DNA of 64,000 nt from JAGQKC01 sp965223675 (GCA_965223675.1 OZ245013.1:1364001-1428000), one strand, 5' to 3'. Positions 26,701 to 35,705 are shown, counted from the first letter of the stretch. Notes: a model not told the origin generated them from the letters alone. Numbers and translations are program-made.

Positions 26701-28599
26701 TTATGAAACGGAAGCCAGAGCTGGCGGATTATCCTGGGAGGCGATTTTAAATTGCAGCGCTGGAATCTTATTCGTGCCAAAATGCGCGACATACAGGAAG
26801 ACATATTCGCGGATAAAAATCCTCAGGTCCCACCCTTCATAATGCTCCCGTTCAAATTCTTCGAATACCCGCTCGGCTTCTTCGACCCCCAGTCCCTCTT
26901 TCACCGTAAAATAATAATCCAATGCGAGGTCCCATTCTGGATTCTTATAAAAGGTCACCCCAAATTTCTCGGGGTTTTTGGCAACCGGCGTATGTTTGCT
27001 GAGATCAAAGGTTCCAAATCCGATGGAGTGGACATGCTCTTTATTATCCTCAAGTAATTGCGTGGAGACCTTGGCATCCTCATAACGTTCTCCAGGAAAC
27101 CCAAAGAATCCCATGATATGATTCCAGACTCCGTGGCGTGACGACAGTTCCAAGCTTCGCTGGATCACATCCCGGGTTGTCGCTTTATCCATTAATTGGA
27201 GCACTCGCTCACTCCCTGATTCATAACCCATGTGCAAATATTTGCATCCAGACTTTTGCGCCGTCTTCCATACTTCGTCATCAAGCAGACTTTTTTCGAA
27301 ACGAATATGGGTCGTCCACGCGATATCCATCTTATGTTCCACGAGAGAGTTCGTGAGTTTTCTGAACAAGGCCGGCGGATACGATTCATCCGTAAAATGG
27401 AAGTGACGCGTGTGATACTTGTCCTTGAGATAGGAAACCTCTTCGATAATTTCTTGAATTTTCTTGGTGCGATACCCTGCCGTATAGCCTTCGCCATGAT
27501 CGCAGAACTCACATCGCCCCCAGTAACATCCACGCGTCGCCAGGTACGGCAACACACGATCAGGAACAAAATATTTTTCTAACGGCAAGCCATCAAAGTC
27601 TGGAGGAGGAAGTTCGGCCATGTTTTCGGCGTAGGTCGCAGTGTTCACATGAATGCCTTTGGAATCACGATAAATGAGATTAGGCACTTCAGAGAGCTCG
27701 CTGCCTGTTCCGATCGTTTCAATTAATCGAAGAAAAGCCGTCTCTCCTTCATAGACGACCGCGCTGTCGAACAATTCAAATAGACTTATCGATTGCGGCA
27801 AAACATCACGAAGCCGCGTGACGGTATTACCGCCAATCGTCACATGAATGTTCGGAAACTGTTGTTTAATCATCGCACAGAACGTCATCGAAGAGAAAAG
27901 TTGCTGCTGCAAGACGATCGAAATTCCGATAATTTCTGGCTGTTCTGCTTCGATAGCTGGCTTGAGAATGTGGTCGAAGACATCCCGGTACACATTGACT
28001 TGCGTATCTTCCACTGCCTCAAGGATTTCAGATGACATGAACACTTTGTACGACAAATCCGTTTCCATCGGCGGCATACAAATTCTGGCCGGCGAATAAA
28101 CCAAGGAAATGGTGGAAGTCACCTCACGGAAAACATTGATCGCCCATTCCAACTTTTCGATATCGTACAGATCCGGACTCCGCACGATTCGTTTGGCTTC
28201 CTCTGCTTTTTCAGTCATTTCACCAATGCGCGATCGCGTGCATTCACAGAGCGCCATCTGAAGATCGACTTCGGCTTCGGTTAAATCACGAACACGCGAG
28301 AGTTTTTTGAGACGGTCCAGCTGTTGAGGCACTCGTTTTAACACACGTCGTAAAAAGTCACCGCTAAAATACCAATCGTACATTTCAAGATTGACATCTT
28401 TTTGTACGACATCGTGACCTGCCGCACGAACAAATGCGGTGAGTGTCGGAAGGCTTAAATACGGCTCGGATGGAAACCAATCTGGCGGGAATACCAACAT
28501 GACTTTGGATTTACGCTCCGGCCCGGACTTGTCTCCCGTGCGTGCAGGCTGAATCAACTCAGGGGTCAGCAGCCCCCCTTTATTGTAATCGATTCTCAT
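26701..28599 (-). CDS. B12-binding radical SAM protein (copy B)
   Basis: 632 residues, a clear paralogue of the downstream neighbour with the same architecture: VFPPDWFPSEPYLSLPTL, helical insert, IIGISIVLQQQLFSS, VTIGGN, then TRGCYWGRCEFCDHG and the SKHTPVAKNPEKFGV tail. AAGGA lies 6 bases before the ATG. The tandem pair share strand with a 116-base gap, so they are probably one transcript. Divergence between the copies is spread along the whole length, which suggests distinct substrates or successive steps rather than a recent duplication. Confidence 0.87.
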   Translation of the reverse strand: MRIDYNKGGLLTPELIQPARTGDKSGPERKSKVMLVFPPDWFPSEPYLSLPTLTAFVRAAGHDVVQKDVNLEMYDWYFSGDFLRRVLKRVPQQLDRLKKLSRVRDLTEAEVDLQMALCECTRSRIGEMTEKAEEAKRIVRSPDLYDIEKLEWAINVFREVTSTISLVYSPARICMPPMETDLSYKVFMSSEILEAVEDTQVNVYRDVFDHILKPAIEAEQPEIIGISIVLQQQLFSSMTFCAMIKQQFPNIHVTIGGNTVTRLRDVLPQSISLFELFDSAVVYEGETAFLRLIETIGTGSELSEVPNLIYRDSKGIHVNTATYAENMAELPPPDFDGLPLEKYFVPDRVLPYLATRGCYWGRCEFCDHGEGYTAGYRTKKIQEIIEEVSYLKDKYHTRHFHFTDESYPPALFRKLTNSLVEHKMDIAWTTHIRFEKSLLDDEVWKTAQKSGCKYLHMGYESGSERVLQLMDKATTRDVIQRSLELSSRHGVWNHIMGFFGFPGERYEDAKVSTQLLEDNKEHVHSIGFGTFDLSKHTPVAKNPEKFGVTFYKNPEWDLALDYYFTVKEGLGVEEAERVFEEFEREHYEGWDLRIFIREYVFLYVAHFGTNKIPALQFKIASQDNPPALASVS

Positions 28600-28923
28600 A
28601 AATTATCCTTATAAGACAACAATTTAGATTACATTCCAATCTGCAAGATCCAACAAACAATGAATTGTAACACTAACAGTCCTTCCAATTCAGAATTTTA
28701 CGGAGGTGCCATTCTATGCCCCCTTAAAATCTGTGGTCAAGGCCCGAAAACGACTCTTTAAGATAATGGCGAAATTATTGACAGAATCATCGGATCTCTA
28801 TATCATGAAGGTTCGTGGCTGGCTGAGCATCAGGTATGTTTCTTGTCTGACTCCCGCCTTCTCTACTCGATTTTTTATCCCAAAAACAGACCCTTTCCAA
28901 GGGACAACATGTGAGGAAGAACC
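28600..28923. other. Divergent promoter region
   Basis: Lies between copy B (minus strand) and the orphan 170-residue gene (plus strand). A GTG-initiated frame (28706-28927) overlaps the next gene by ATGA but has no proper ribosome binding site and unconvincing composition; it is left uncalled. Confidence 0.4.
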
Positions 28924-29436
28924 ATGACGGACTGTGCCGAAACAAACTCAAAACATTGGATGTCGTATCTTATCGATTCTCTGGTCAATTCAGGCGCTCT
29001 TCCAAGTTGGGAAGCCCTCGATTATTTCACCGCAAACCTTCTCGGTGATTCTCCAAATCAACATCTACACAATTCGAAATCCCCTTATGAAGCGATCCAG
29101 CTATTTTTACATCGCGTCTACGGGCCAATTGTCGAAGCCGCGTCCCGAACAGTCGACATCCCCAATGAAGCCATGATTCACATGTTTACTGATATTAGCC
29201 TCATCGGAAAGTCTGCAGTCTTGGTCGTCTACTTTCCGGGCAAGAATCAGCCCCATCAACTACTTCTACTTGACTCGGCCCCCGCTTGGGAGCTTGTCTT
29301 TGATTCAGACTCCACGTTTAATCAATGGGCAGATGAGCGATATCAGTGGATTACTCAAGCCCTGCAAAGCATCAGCAGTACCGCCAATCACGCATTAGCC
29401 ACACACGAAGAACCTGTTCTCGCGCATACGTCATAA
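28924..29436 (+). CDS. Hypothetical protein next to the radical SAM cluster
   Basis: 170 residues, soluble, with no signal peptide or metal motif. The N-terminal part is helical (HWMSYLIDSLVNSGALPSW); the central part has a strand-rich segment, SAVLVVYFPGKNQPHQLLLL. I recognise no family. AGGAAG precedes the ATG. It is divergent from the B12 radical SAM genes and may share regulation with them, for example as a partner or substrate protein, but nothing in the sequence shows it. Confidence 0.6.
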   Translation: MTDCAETNSKHWMSYLIDSLVNSGALPSWEALDYFTANLLGDSPNQHLHNSKSPYEAIQLFLHRVYGPIVEAASRTVDIPNEAMIHMFTDISLIGKSAVLVVYFPGKNQPHQLLLLDSAPAWELVFDSDSTFNQWADERYQWITQALQSISSTANHALATHEEPVLAHTS

Positions 29437-29584
29437 ACTTCGGCCTCTCCTGCGATAGAGAAACGCGCTTTCTGATAGTTTCCAATGAGAAAGCGCGTGT
29501 TCTGTTTGCTCATCGTCCCAAAGCATCTGCTGACTTTTTGGGGTCTCCTGTTCCCATGTGCAATCAGGCTGCTCGTCATTACAT

Positions 29585-30157
29585 CTACATCCAAACCCAG
29601 ACGGCATACCCAAAGTAGACCGCATACGAGACCCCAACTGTTCCAACAATACTCTTCGTGACAGGAGACGTTGAATACCGGAAAACTATCAAACCAGCAA
29701 TGAGAACCACCAACACTTCTAACCCGGATACAATGTGACCATAATGCAACGGATCCCAATACGACACGGGACTTTCAAAACGCCAGTCAGAGAACGGAAA
29801 AAAATGCCGATGACCATCATCATGATGCAGCGGAAGATCACCGCACACATGGAGCAGCATGCTCAAACAGAACAGTTGACCAGCTTGAGACTGCACTCGC
29901 CAGGCCACGAGCAACCCCACGGCCATGAAGGGGAGAGAATTAAAACAATCAAAGAAGTTCTGCCATGATTCTCTGTAATATTCATGAACCCAAATCTGAT
30001 ATTCCGGCACCCTAAGAACAACTTTTTGGATAAAGTAAAAGAAAAACATCGGTGCATCAGGCAAAAGAGCTCCGATAAGAATCGCCGCTTGCGTCTTCAC
30101 AGATTCCTTTCTGCCAAGAACAGCAAGATTGACGATGACATGAGCCGGCGTATTCAT
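29585..30157 (-). CDS. DUF457/YdjM-like membrane metal-dependent hydrolase
   Basis: 190 residues with about four membrane helices. The N-terminal TPAHVIVNLAVLG and GALLPDAP, then LLHVCGDLPLHHDDGHRHFF with clustered His and Asp, match the DUF457 family of predicted membrane-bound metal-dependent hydrolases. The His/Asp cluster near residues 105-118 is the likely metal site. Enzymatic activity of the family is not established. It stands alone. Confidence 0.72.
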   Translation of the reverse strand: MNTPAHVIVNLAVLGRKESVKTQAAILIGALLPDAPMFFFYFIQKVVLRVPEYQIWVHEYYRESWQNFFDCFNSLPFMAVGLLVAWRVQSQAGQLFCLSMLLHVCGDLPLHHDDGHRHFFPFSDWRFESPVSYWDPLHYGHIVSGLEVLVVLIAGLIVFRYSTSPVTKSIVGTVGVSYAVYFGYAVWVWM

Positions 30158-30292
30158 CGCGGAAGGAAATATCTTCTGCTTAGCCTACTTCTTTGAATCT
30201 GTAGGCCGAGACCTAGACGGAGACAAGTCAACTGCCGATAGGGTATCATACAGCTACTTACTTAGTTGCAACCATTATTGTGGGGAAGGATT

Positions 30293-30508
30293 ATGGCCAT
30301 CAATGCATTAAAAAAGAATTCCGCACGGGGGAAAGGCCCGCCAACGATAGAAGCCATTACTCGGCCAGTCGGAAAAGGTCTATCAGCTGAACAAAAAGAA
30401 AAGGAAGCGGAATTAGCAGCTCAGGAGCTCGAAGCAATGTGGGAGTCTCAAGAGGTAGGGCTCACGCGTTGGTCGGAAAGTGATGGACAGCGATACGCAG
30501 ATAAATGA
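30293..30508 (+). CDS. Small charged hypothetical protein
   Basis: 71 residues, with Ala/Glu-rich helix (EQKEKEAELAAQELEAMWES) in the middle and a basic N-terminus. GGGGAAGGATT lies just before the ATG at 30293, a strong ribosome binding site; a longer frame starting at 30266 is not supported. No family recognised. It converges on the PagL-like gene. Confidence 0.55.
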   Translation: MAINALKKNSARGKGPPTIEAITRPVGKGLSAEQKEKEAELAAQELEAMWESQEVGLTRWSESDGQRYADK

Positions 30509-30530
30509 TGCCATTCTTTGGTTAGGGCAT

Positions 30531-31886
30531 TCAGAATTTGTATGTCAGTTCAAACAAATTTACGTCGACCCCTCGATTGTCTGACCCCCACATGCCGGCA
30601 TCTGAGATATGATGAAAGCGCCAGCCAATCCCAATATGGTCGGTCACATAATACGTGAGACCACCCTGTCCCACAATTTGTATCGGCCCTCCGAGGTCTT
30701 GATCACCATACTTTTCTCGACTGACATAGGCCAACCCTGGCCCGCCGTTGATACTGATGTTCCACTCGGGATACCAAAACACGATGCCAGGAACGAGTGT
30801 TGCGATAAATCCTAGATCTCCAGACGAATGTAACACGCCAGCAGACCCATTCATGCGGAATCGAATTTCCCAGCCAGAATCATACGTGTAGCGCTTTGGA
30901 AAGCTCATGGCTCCAAAGATGGCAATGTGCTCAAAATCTTCCTTTTCAGTAGGTGGAATCGCCACATATTTGGCATTAAACCCGCCTTGAATGCCGATCA
31001 CTTCCAACCTATAACCTCTGTCATCCTCGCCGCTCGCTCTACTTATCTCCTGCTGCTTATCGGAGGTCATGCGCTCATCTCCCGGTTCAGACTGCGCCAT
31101 CATCTGTGGCTCTGCGCTTCCTGGCTCAGCTTTAGACGACAAGGTTATAGGATTTTTCACACGGTTGTCTTGAACTTCCTCAGCCATAGGATTCGGACTG
31201 GTTGGGAGAGCCAACAATTCCTCCACAACCAACTCTTCGGCAGGGGCTTCGTTCTGGACAATTGGTCCCTCAACAGAGTCTTCGACCATTGGCTCTGAAA
31301 CTCCCTTTAAAATGGACTTATCTGCGAACTGTTCCGCATTGAGTGAATCTTCATGCGCCGCTGCAACCATTTCAGGAGTGATTGACTCATCTCTTCCCGT
31401 CTCGATAGGTGGTTGGTCTCCAGTTTTTACCGTCACAAAAGAGGGCTCGGTAGGTACACCGACAACCAAAGTTTTCTTTGGTTTGCCATGCTCCTTCTTA
31501 TTCATATGATCCGTACTACGATCGACAGCAGGCTCATCAGGAGAAGCCTGTAATTGATCACAAGATCCTTCTCCAGAGTCCTCGCAATCCGATGAGGAGA
31601 CAGCCTTTTCACTGACATCCTTCATTAACTCATCCATAGGTACGGCAGACACAACATCAACAGCGGGACCATCGGAGATCGTCACAGCATGATCCATGGC
31701 GTCTACTCCCGAACCATGAGCGACGGCTATCGAAGGAATATCAAGTTTCGGCACATTCGCTTCAACCGTTGCCTCTGGATCCTTATCAACCAAAGCCTGA
31801 TCGACCGTCGAGTAGTTTTGCGTACCCATCCAAACCAGCGCACTGACAACAACGAGACTTCCTAAACCTATGAGCATATATTTCAT
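30531..31886 (-). CDS. PagL-like outer-membrane barrel tethered to an N-terminal helix
   Basis: 451 residues. A single N-terminal hydrophobic helix (LIGLGSLVVVSALVWMG) is followed by about 275 residues of acidic, Pro/Glu/Val-rich low complexity. The C-terminal 150 residues form a small beta-barrel ending in F. The barrel matches PagL/acyloxyacyl hydrolases (lipid A 3-O-deacylases) in WRFHHISDAG, giving the catalytic His-x-Ser. The catalytic Glu expected 12 residues after Ser is Val, with Asp at the next position. So it may be an altered enzyme or a structural barrel linking inner and outer membranes. The ATG at 31886 is preferred over an upstream TTG. Confidence 0.7.
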   Translation of the reverse strand: MKYMLIGLGSLVVVSALVWMGTQNYSTVDQALVDKDPEATVEANVPKLDIPSIAVAHGSGVDAMDHAVTISDGPAVDVVSAVPMDELMKDVSEKAVSSSDCEDSGEGSCDQLQASPDEPAVDRSTDHMNKKEHGKPKKTLVVGVPTEPSFVTVKTGDQPPIETGRDESITPEMVAAAHEDSLNAEQFADKSILKGVSEPMVEDSVEGPIVQNEAPAEELVVEELLALPTSPNPMAEEVQDNRVKNPITLSSKAEPGSAEPQMMAQSEPGDERMTSDKQQEISRASGEDDRGYRLEVIGIQGGFNAKYVAIPPTEKEDFEHIAIFGAMSFPKRYTYDSGWEIRFRMNGSAGVLHSSGDLGFIATLVPGIVFWYPEWNISINGGPGLAYVSREKYGDQDLGGPIQIVGQGGLTYYVTDHIGIGWRFHHISDAGMWGSDNRGVDVNLFELTYKF

Positions 31887-31903
31887 AGAATTTGTGATTG
31901 GCG

Positions 31904-32158
31904 TTATCCTTTCAATAAACAATTGAATCGCTCATGCTTAGCTCGATAGTAAGTCAATTGCATCCATCTCGGTTGATCATGTGACGTTCTTGACCGAACG
32001 TTGATTATTTCATCGAAAATCGACAGCGACATCAGAACTCGCAATTGCTCAAATTCGCCATCGGCGTTTCTGCGCACGGGACCATTAGAATCTTTTGGCT
32101 GTACATGCCATTCACGACGATTCAAATTCTTCCACACCTTCATGAACGTTTTACTCAT
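31904..32158 (-). CDS. Small hypothetical protein
   Basis: 84 residues, basic and soluble, with a central segment (EQLRVLMSLSIFDEIINVRS) that is probably helical. No ribosome binding site is evident and no family is recognised. It ends 17 bases before the PagL-like gene on the same strand, so if real it would be cotranscribed. Low certainty. Confidence 0.35.
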   Translation of the reverse strand: MSKTFMKVWKNLNRREWHVQPKDSNGPVRRNADGEFEQLRVLMSLSIFDEIINVRSRTSHDQPRWMQLTYYRAKHERFNCLLKG

Positions 32159-32664
32159 CGGTTATGACAGCGCACATGACTCCACACAGGTCGATTCGAT
32201 GATGTCCGATGTTCCAAAGAGGGGATCTTAGGAATCAGGTAGGAACGGAAAAAGGATGGAACGATTACACACTGGTACGCTTATCAAATACCTATAAATG
32301 TGGCGACAATTCATATCTTACCTTCGAATCGTTCTTGAGACAACTCGAAACACACTTCATCTGAATAAACTTCCCAAGAAGCCATCGTTCTTACACATCG
32401 GATAGTACTCATTCGAAGGACCTAAGAACACAAAGATCGCTATGTCTAGCACACAAGACATGGCCTTTCAAGAAAAAACCACAGGAACGTTACGGGAAAA
32501 ATATTACGATGTGATGAACTTAACATGCGGGCCGGTTCAAGGATATACAATGAGCTGTCGTTTCTCCTATTTCAAAAGATTGCTCTCCTCCACGGCTCTT
32601 CTTGCTTTTTAAGCTCTACTCGCTATACTGCTCTGCACTGACCTGCCTGATAAAGAGGAGCGCC
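32159..32664. other. Long leader region upstream of the caspase-TPR gene
   Basis: About 500 bases. A 56-codon plus-strand frame (32442-32612) is open but has no ribosome binding site. Otherwise AT-rich, no repeats or hairpins of note. It should contain the promoter of the caspase-TPR gene. Confidence 0.4.
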
Positions 32665-32668
32665 ATGG

Positions 32669-35590
32669 ATGGGTGAAACGCCAAGACAGAAAATAGCACT
32701 CAGGTTTGCACGCATACTCATTCTTTCTCTGTGCCTTCTGATGTCAGGGATAAGTCTATCTCCAGCCGCGGCCTCGACAACGCCCATCCCTGAAAACGCC
32801 GACGGCCCACTCCTGATCTGGAAAGAAAAAGCCAAGTACTATCTCGTCATCGCCGTGGATCAAACAGGCGTGCCAGGAACCGAATTGCCATTCGCCGTAA
32901 CCGATGGACAGGAGGTGGCCAAACAGTTTAAAGCGCTTGGCTACAAATCCTTAGTGAACGAACCATTGATCGGAACGGTTGCGAACAGGGCCAACGTCAA
33001 TGCCGCGCTTAAACGCATCAGAGATTTGCCAGAATGGGCCTCCGTCGTCGTCTATTACAGCGGTCACGGTATCGCGAGTCCGAATAACAAAGATGTTTCA
33101 CTTCAACTGGCAGGGCAAAATGACCTGGACTATGGCTTGGGCATCAAGGTCGCAGACCTGATTGAGTCCGCCAGACACACGACCTATCTTGGTGAGTTAC
33201 ACTTGATCATCGATGCCTGCTTTAGCGGCACCGGGGCCTTTACTGGCGCCTTGACGCTGAAAGAAGTTGGCGCCAAAACGACGGTCTTTACGTCGAGTTC
33301 GACCACTCAGAATTCTTACCCCATCACCTTTGATAACGGAATCAAACTTAGCGCTTTTACCCATACGGTACTCCAAGCGCTGGGACCGGATTGGCAAAAG
33401 GCCGACGATAATGGAGACGGCATCCTACGCTTTGGCGAAGTGAAGACCTATAGCTTTAATCAACTCAGGAAATGGCATAGACAAGAGCAAATCAAAGAAC
33501 AGATGCGGCCTCAGCTCGTTGGCGGTCATCACGAAGAAGTCATTCTGGCGTATAACAGAGAGCAAGTTCAACGCTGGGAGTCCAGTACCAGAGAGGCGCT
33601 GACTTTGGTGGCGGTGGAACGAAGCCTCATTCCGGCCATGTCGACAAATGTCTCGGACAAATCAGAAAAACCAGAAATTCCGCAAGAAGCCCAACTCCTG
33701 GCCCAACAGCTCACACCAAAGAGTAACGATCCCTATGCCCAAGGGATCAAAGCGCAAGCCGAAGGCCGTCTCGATGATGCTAAAAGGCTATTTGCGCAAG
33801 CCGAAGAACTAGAGGAGGAGCATAAGGAAAAACTCGCCAAAATTTACCTGGCGCGCGGACGCAATGAAACCTATGCAGGCAACTACAAAGATGCCTTGCC
33901 GTGGTATGAGAAACGGGTGGCGCTGAAACCAACTAAGGACCCAACCCTCCTCAATGAATTCGGACAAGCCTGGGACCGGGCCGGGAAATATGAGGAAGCC
34001 TTACCGTTTTATGCCGAAGCGTTGAGCATTCGCGAGAAATCCTTAGCGCCCCACGATCCAGACTTGGCCATCAGCCTCAACAACCTGGCGGAACTGTTTC
34101 GAGCGCAAGGAAAGTACGCCGAGGCCGAGCCCCTCTACCAGCGCGCCTTAGCCATCAACGAAAAGGCCTTGGGCTCCGAGCATCCACAAGTCGCGTTGAA
34201 CCTCAACAACCTGGCGGAACTGTTTCGAGCGCAAGGAAAGTACGCCGAGGCCGAGCCCCTCTACCAGCGCGCCATCCAAATCGATGAAGTGGCTCTTGGT
34301 CCTGATCATCCTGGACTTGCCACTGACCTCAACAACCTGGCGGGCCTCTATGATGCGCAAGGAAAGTACGCCGAGGCCGAGCCCCTCTACCAGCGCGCCT
34401 TAGCCATCAACGAAAAGGCCTTGGGCTCCGAGCATCCACAAGTCGCGTTGAACCTCAACAACCTGGCGGAACTGTTTCGAGCGCAAGGAAAGTACGCCGA
34501 GGCCGAGCCCCTCTACCAGCGCGCCATCCAAATCGATGAAGTGGCTCTTGGTCCTGATCATCCTGGACTTGCCACTGACCTCAACAACCTGGCGGGCCTC
34601 TATGATGCGCAAGGAAAGTACGCCGAGGCCGAGCCCCTCTACCAGCGCGCCTTAGCCATCAACGAAAAGGCCTTGGGCTCCGAGCATCCACAAGTCGCGT
34701 TGAACCTCAACAACCTGGCGGGCCTCTATGATGCGCAAGGAAAGTACGCCGAGGCCGAGCCCCTCTACCAGCGCGCCTTAGCCATCAACGAAAAGGCCTT
34801 GGGCTCCGAGCATCCACAAGTCGCGTTGAACCTCAACAACCTGGCGGAACTGTTTCGAGCGCAAGGAAAGTACGCCGAGGCCGAGCCCCTCTACCAGCGC
34901 GCCTTACGCATTTCTGAAATCGCCTTAGGACCAGATCATCCTTCGGTCGCGATTCGCCTCAACAACCTGGCGGGCCTCTATGATGCGCAAGGAAAGTACG
35001 CCGAGGCCGAGCCCCTCTACCAGCGCGCCTTAGCCATCAACGAAAAGGCCTTGGGCTCCGAGCATCCACAAGTCGCGTTGAACCTCAACAACCTGGCGGA
35101 ACTGTTTCGAGCGCAAGGAAAGTACGCCGAGGCCGAGCCCCTCTACCAGCGCGCCTTAGCCATCAACGAAAAGGCCTTGGGCTCCGAGCATCCACAAGTC
35201 GCGTTGAACCTCAACAACCTGGCGGAACTGTTTCGAGCGCAAGGAAAGTACGCCGAGGCCGAGCCCCTCTACCAGCGCGCCTTACGCATTTCTGAAATCG
35301 CCTTAGGACCAGATCATCCTTCGGTCGCGATTCGCCTCAACAACCTGGCGGAACTGTTTCGAGCGCAAGGAAAGTACGCCGAGGCCGAGCCCCTCTACCA
35401 GCGCGCCTATAAGATTTTTAAGGTCAGCTTAGGACTTGAACATCCGAATACCAAAACCGTTTTGAATAATTATGTGGACTTTTTGATGAAGGCCGAACTT
35501 CAAGACAAGCTCATTCCGCTGATACCTGATCTCCAAACCGCATTTCCTGGAATATTTGCGAAAGAAGCGGAAACCAATACGGAACGATGA
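32669..35590 (+). CDS. Exported caspase-like (peptidase C14) protein with TPR array
   Basis: 973 residues. A signal peptide (basic start, hydrophobic 14-30, cut near AAAS) sends it to the periplasm. Residues about 50-290 are a caspase-fold protease with the catalytic dyad His133 in YYSGHG and Cys184 in IIDACFSG. A complete EF-hand-type calcium loop, DDNGDGILRFGE (246-257), lies inside the domain. A divergent TPR region (about 370-470) leads into eleven exact 42-residue TPR units (470-931) of kinesin-light-chain type, ending with a short cap. AGAGGAG lies about 9 bases before the ATG. A lipoprotein gene follows 115 bases later. TPR arrays usually sense or recruit partners; the target is unknown. 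Confidence 0.88.
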   Translation: MGETPRQKIALRFARILILSLCLLMSGISLSPAAASTTPIPENADGPLLIWKEKAKYYLVIAVDQTGVPGTELPFAVTDGQEVAKQFKALGYKSLVNEPLIGTVANRANVNAALKRIRDLPEWASVVVYYSGHGIASPNNKDVSLQLAGQNDLDYGLGIKVADLIESARHTTYLGELHLIIDACFSGTGAFTGALTLKEVGAKTTVFTSSSTTQNSYPITFDNGIKLSAFTHTVLQALGPDWQKADDNGDGILRFGEVKTYSFNQLRKWHRQEQIKEQMRPQLVGGHHEEVILAYNREQVQRWESSTREALTLVAVERSLIPAMSTNVSDKSEKPEIPQEAQLLAQQLTPKSNDPYAQGIKAQAEGRLDDAKRLFAQAEELEEEHKEKLAKIYLARGRNETYAGNYKDALPWYEKRVALKPTKDPTLLNEFGQAWDRAGKYEEALPFYAEALSIREKSLAPHDPDLAISLNNLAELFRAQGKYAEAEPLYQRALAINEKALGSEHPQVALNLNNLAELFRAQGKYAEAEPLYQRAIQIDEVALGPDHPGLATDLNNLAGLYDAQGKYAEAEPLYQRALAINEKALGSEHPQVALNLNNLAELFRAQGKYAEAEPLYQRAIQIDEVALGPDHPGLATDLNNLAGLYDAQGKYAEAEPLYQRALAINEKALGSEHPQVALNLNNLAGLYDAQGKYAEAEPLYQRALAINEKALGSEHPQVALNLNNLAELFRAQGKYAEAEPLYQRALRISEIALGPDHPSVAIRLNNLAGLYDAQGKYAEAEPLYQRALAINEKALGSEHPQVALNLNNLAELFRAQGKYAEAEPLYQRALAINEKALGSEHPQVALNLNNLAELFRAQGKYAEAEPLYQRALRISEIALGPDHPSVAIRLNNLAELFRAQGKYAEAEPLYQRAYKIFKVSLGLEHPNTKTVLNNYVDFLMKAELQDKLIPLIPDLQTAFPGIFAKEAETNTER
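34076..35461 (+). repeat. Tandem array of eleven 126-bp repeats coding for TPR units
   Basis: Exactly 11 x 126 bp, all in frame. Each unit is built from two modules. The first half is LNNLAELFRAQGKYAEAEPL- type (E) or LNNLAGLYDAQGK- type (G). The second half is one of four: LAINEKALGSEHPQVALN (a), IQIDEVALGPDHPGLATD (b), LRISEIALGPDHPSVAIR (c) or a terminal form (d). The order is Ea, Eb, Ga, Eb, Ga, Ga, Ec, Ga, Ea, Ec, Ed. Units of the same type are identical or nearly identical at the DNA level, which implies recent duplication or gene conversion. Confidence 0.97.
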
Positions 35591-35705
35591 TTGATGAATG
35601 CGAAGTGTTAAATGCGGAGTGGGAGGACGAAATGATCAATGCTCAGTGCCGAATGCTCAATAAGAGTCCATCAAAAAATACCCCTAACGCTAAGGAGTGT
35701 GGTAA

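Noticed and set aside
28706..28927. 73-codon plus-strand frame overlapping the next gene by ATGA
   Set aside because: GTG start overlapping its own purine-rich stretch, irregular composition, no recognisable domain.
32442..32612. 56-codon frame upstream of the caspase gene
   Set aside because: No ribosome binding site and no family; could be real but unsupported.
34148..34612. Two identical 70-codon minus-strand frames
   Set aside because: Antisense to the TPR array; they are copies only because the repeats are.
34076..35461. Tandem repeats considered as a CRISPR array
   Set aside because: Repeats are 126 bp, contiguous, in frame and code for TPR units; there are no unique spacers.
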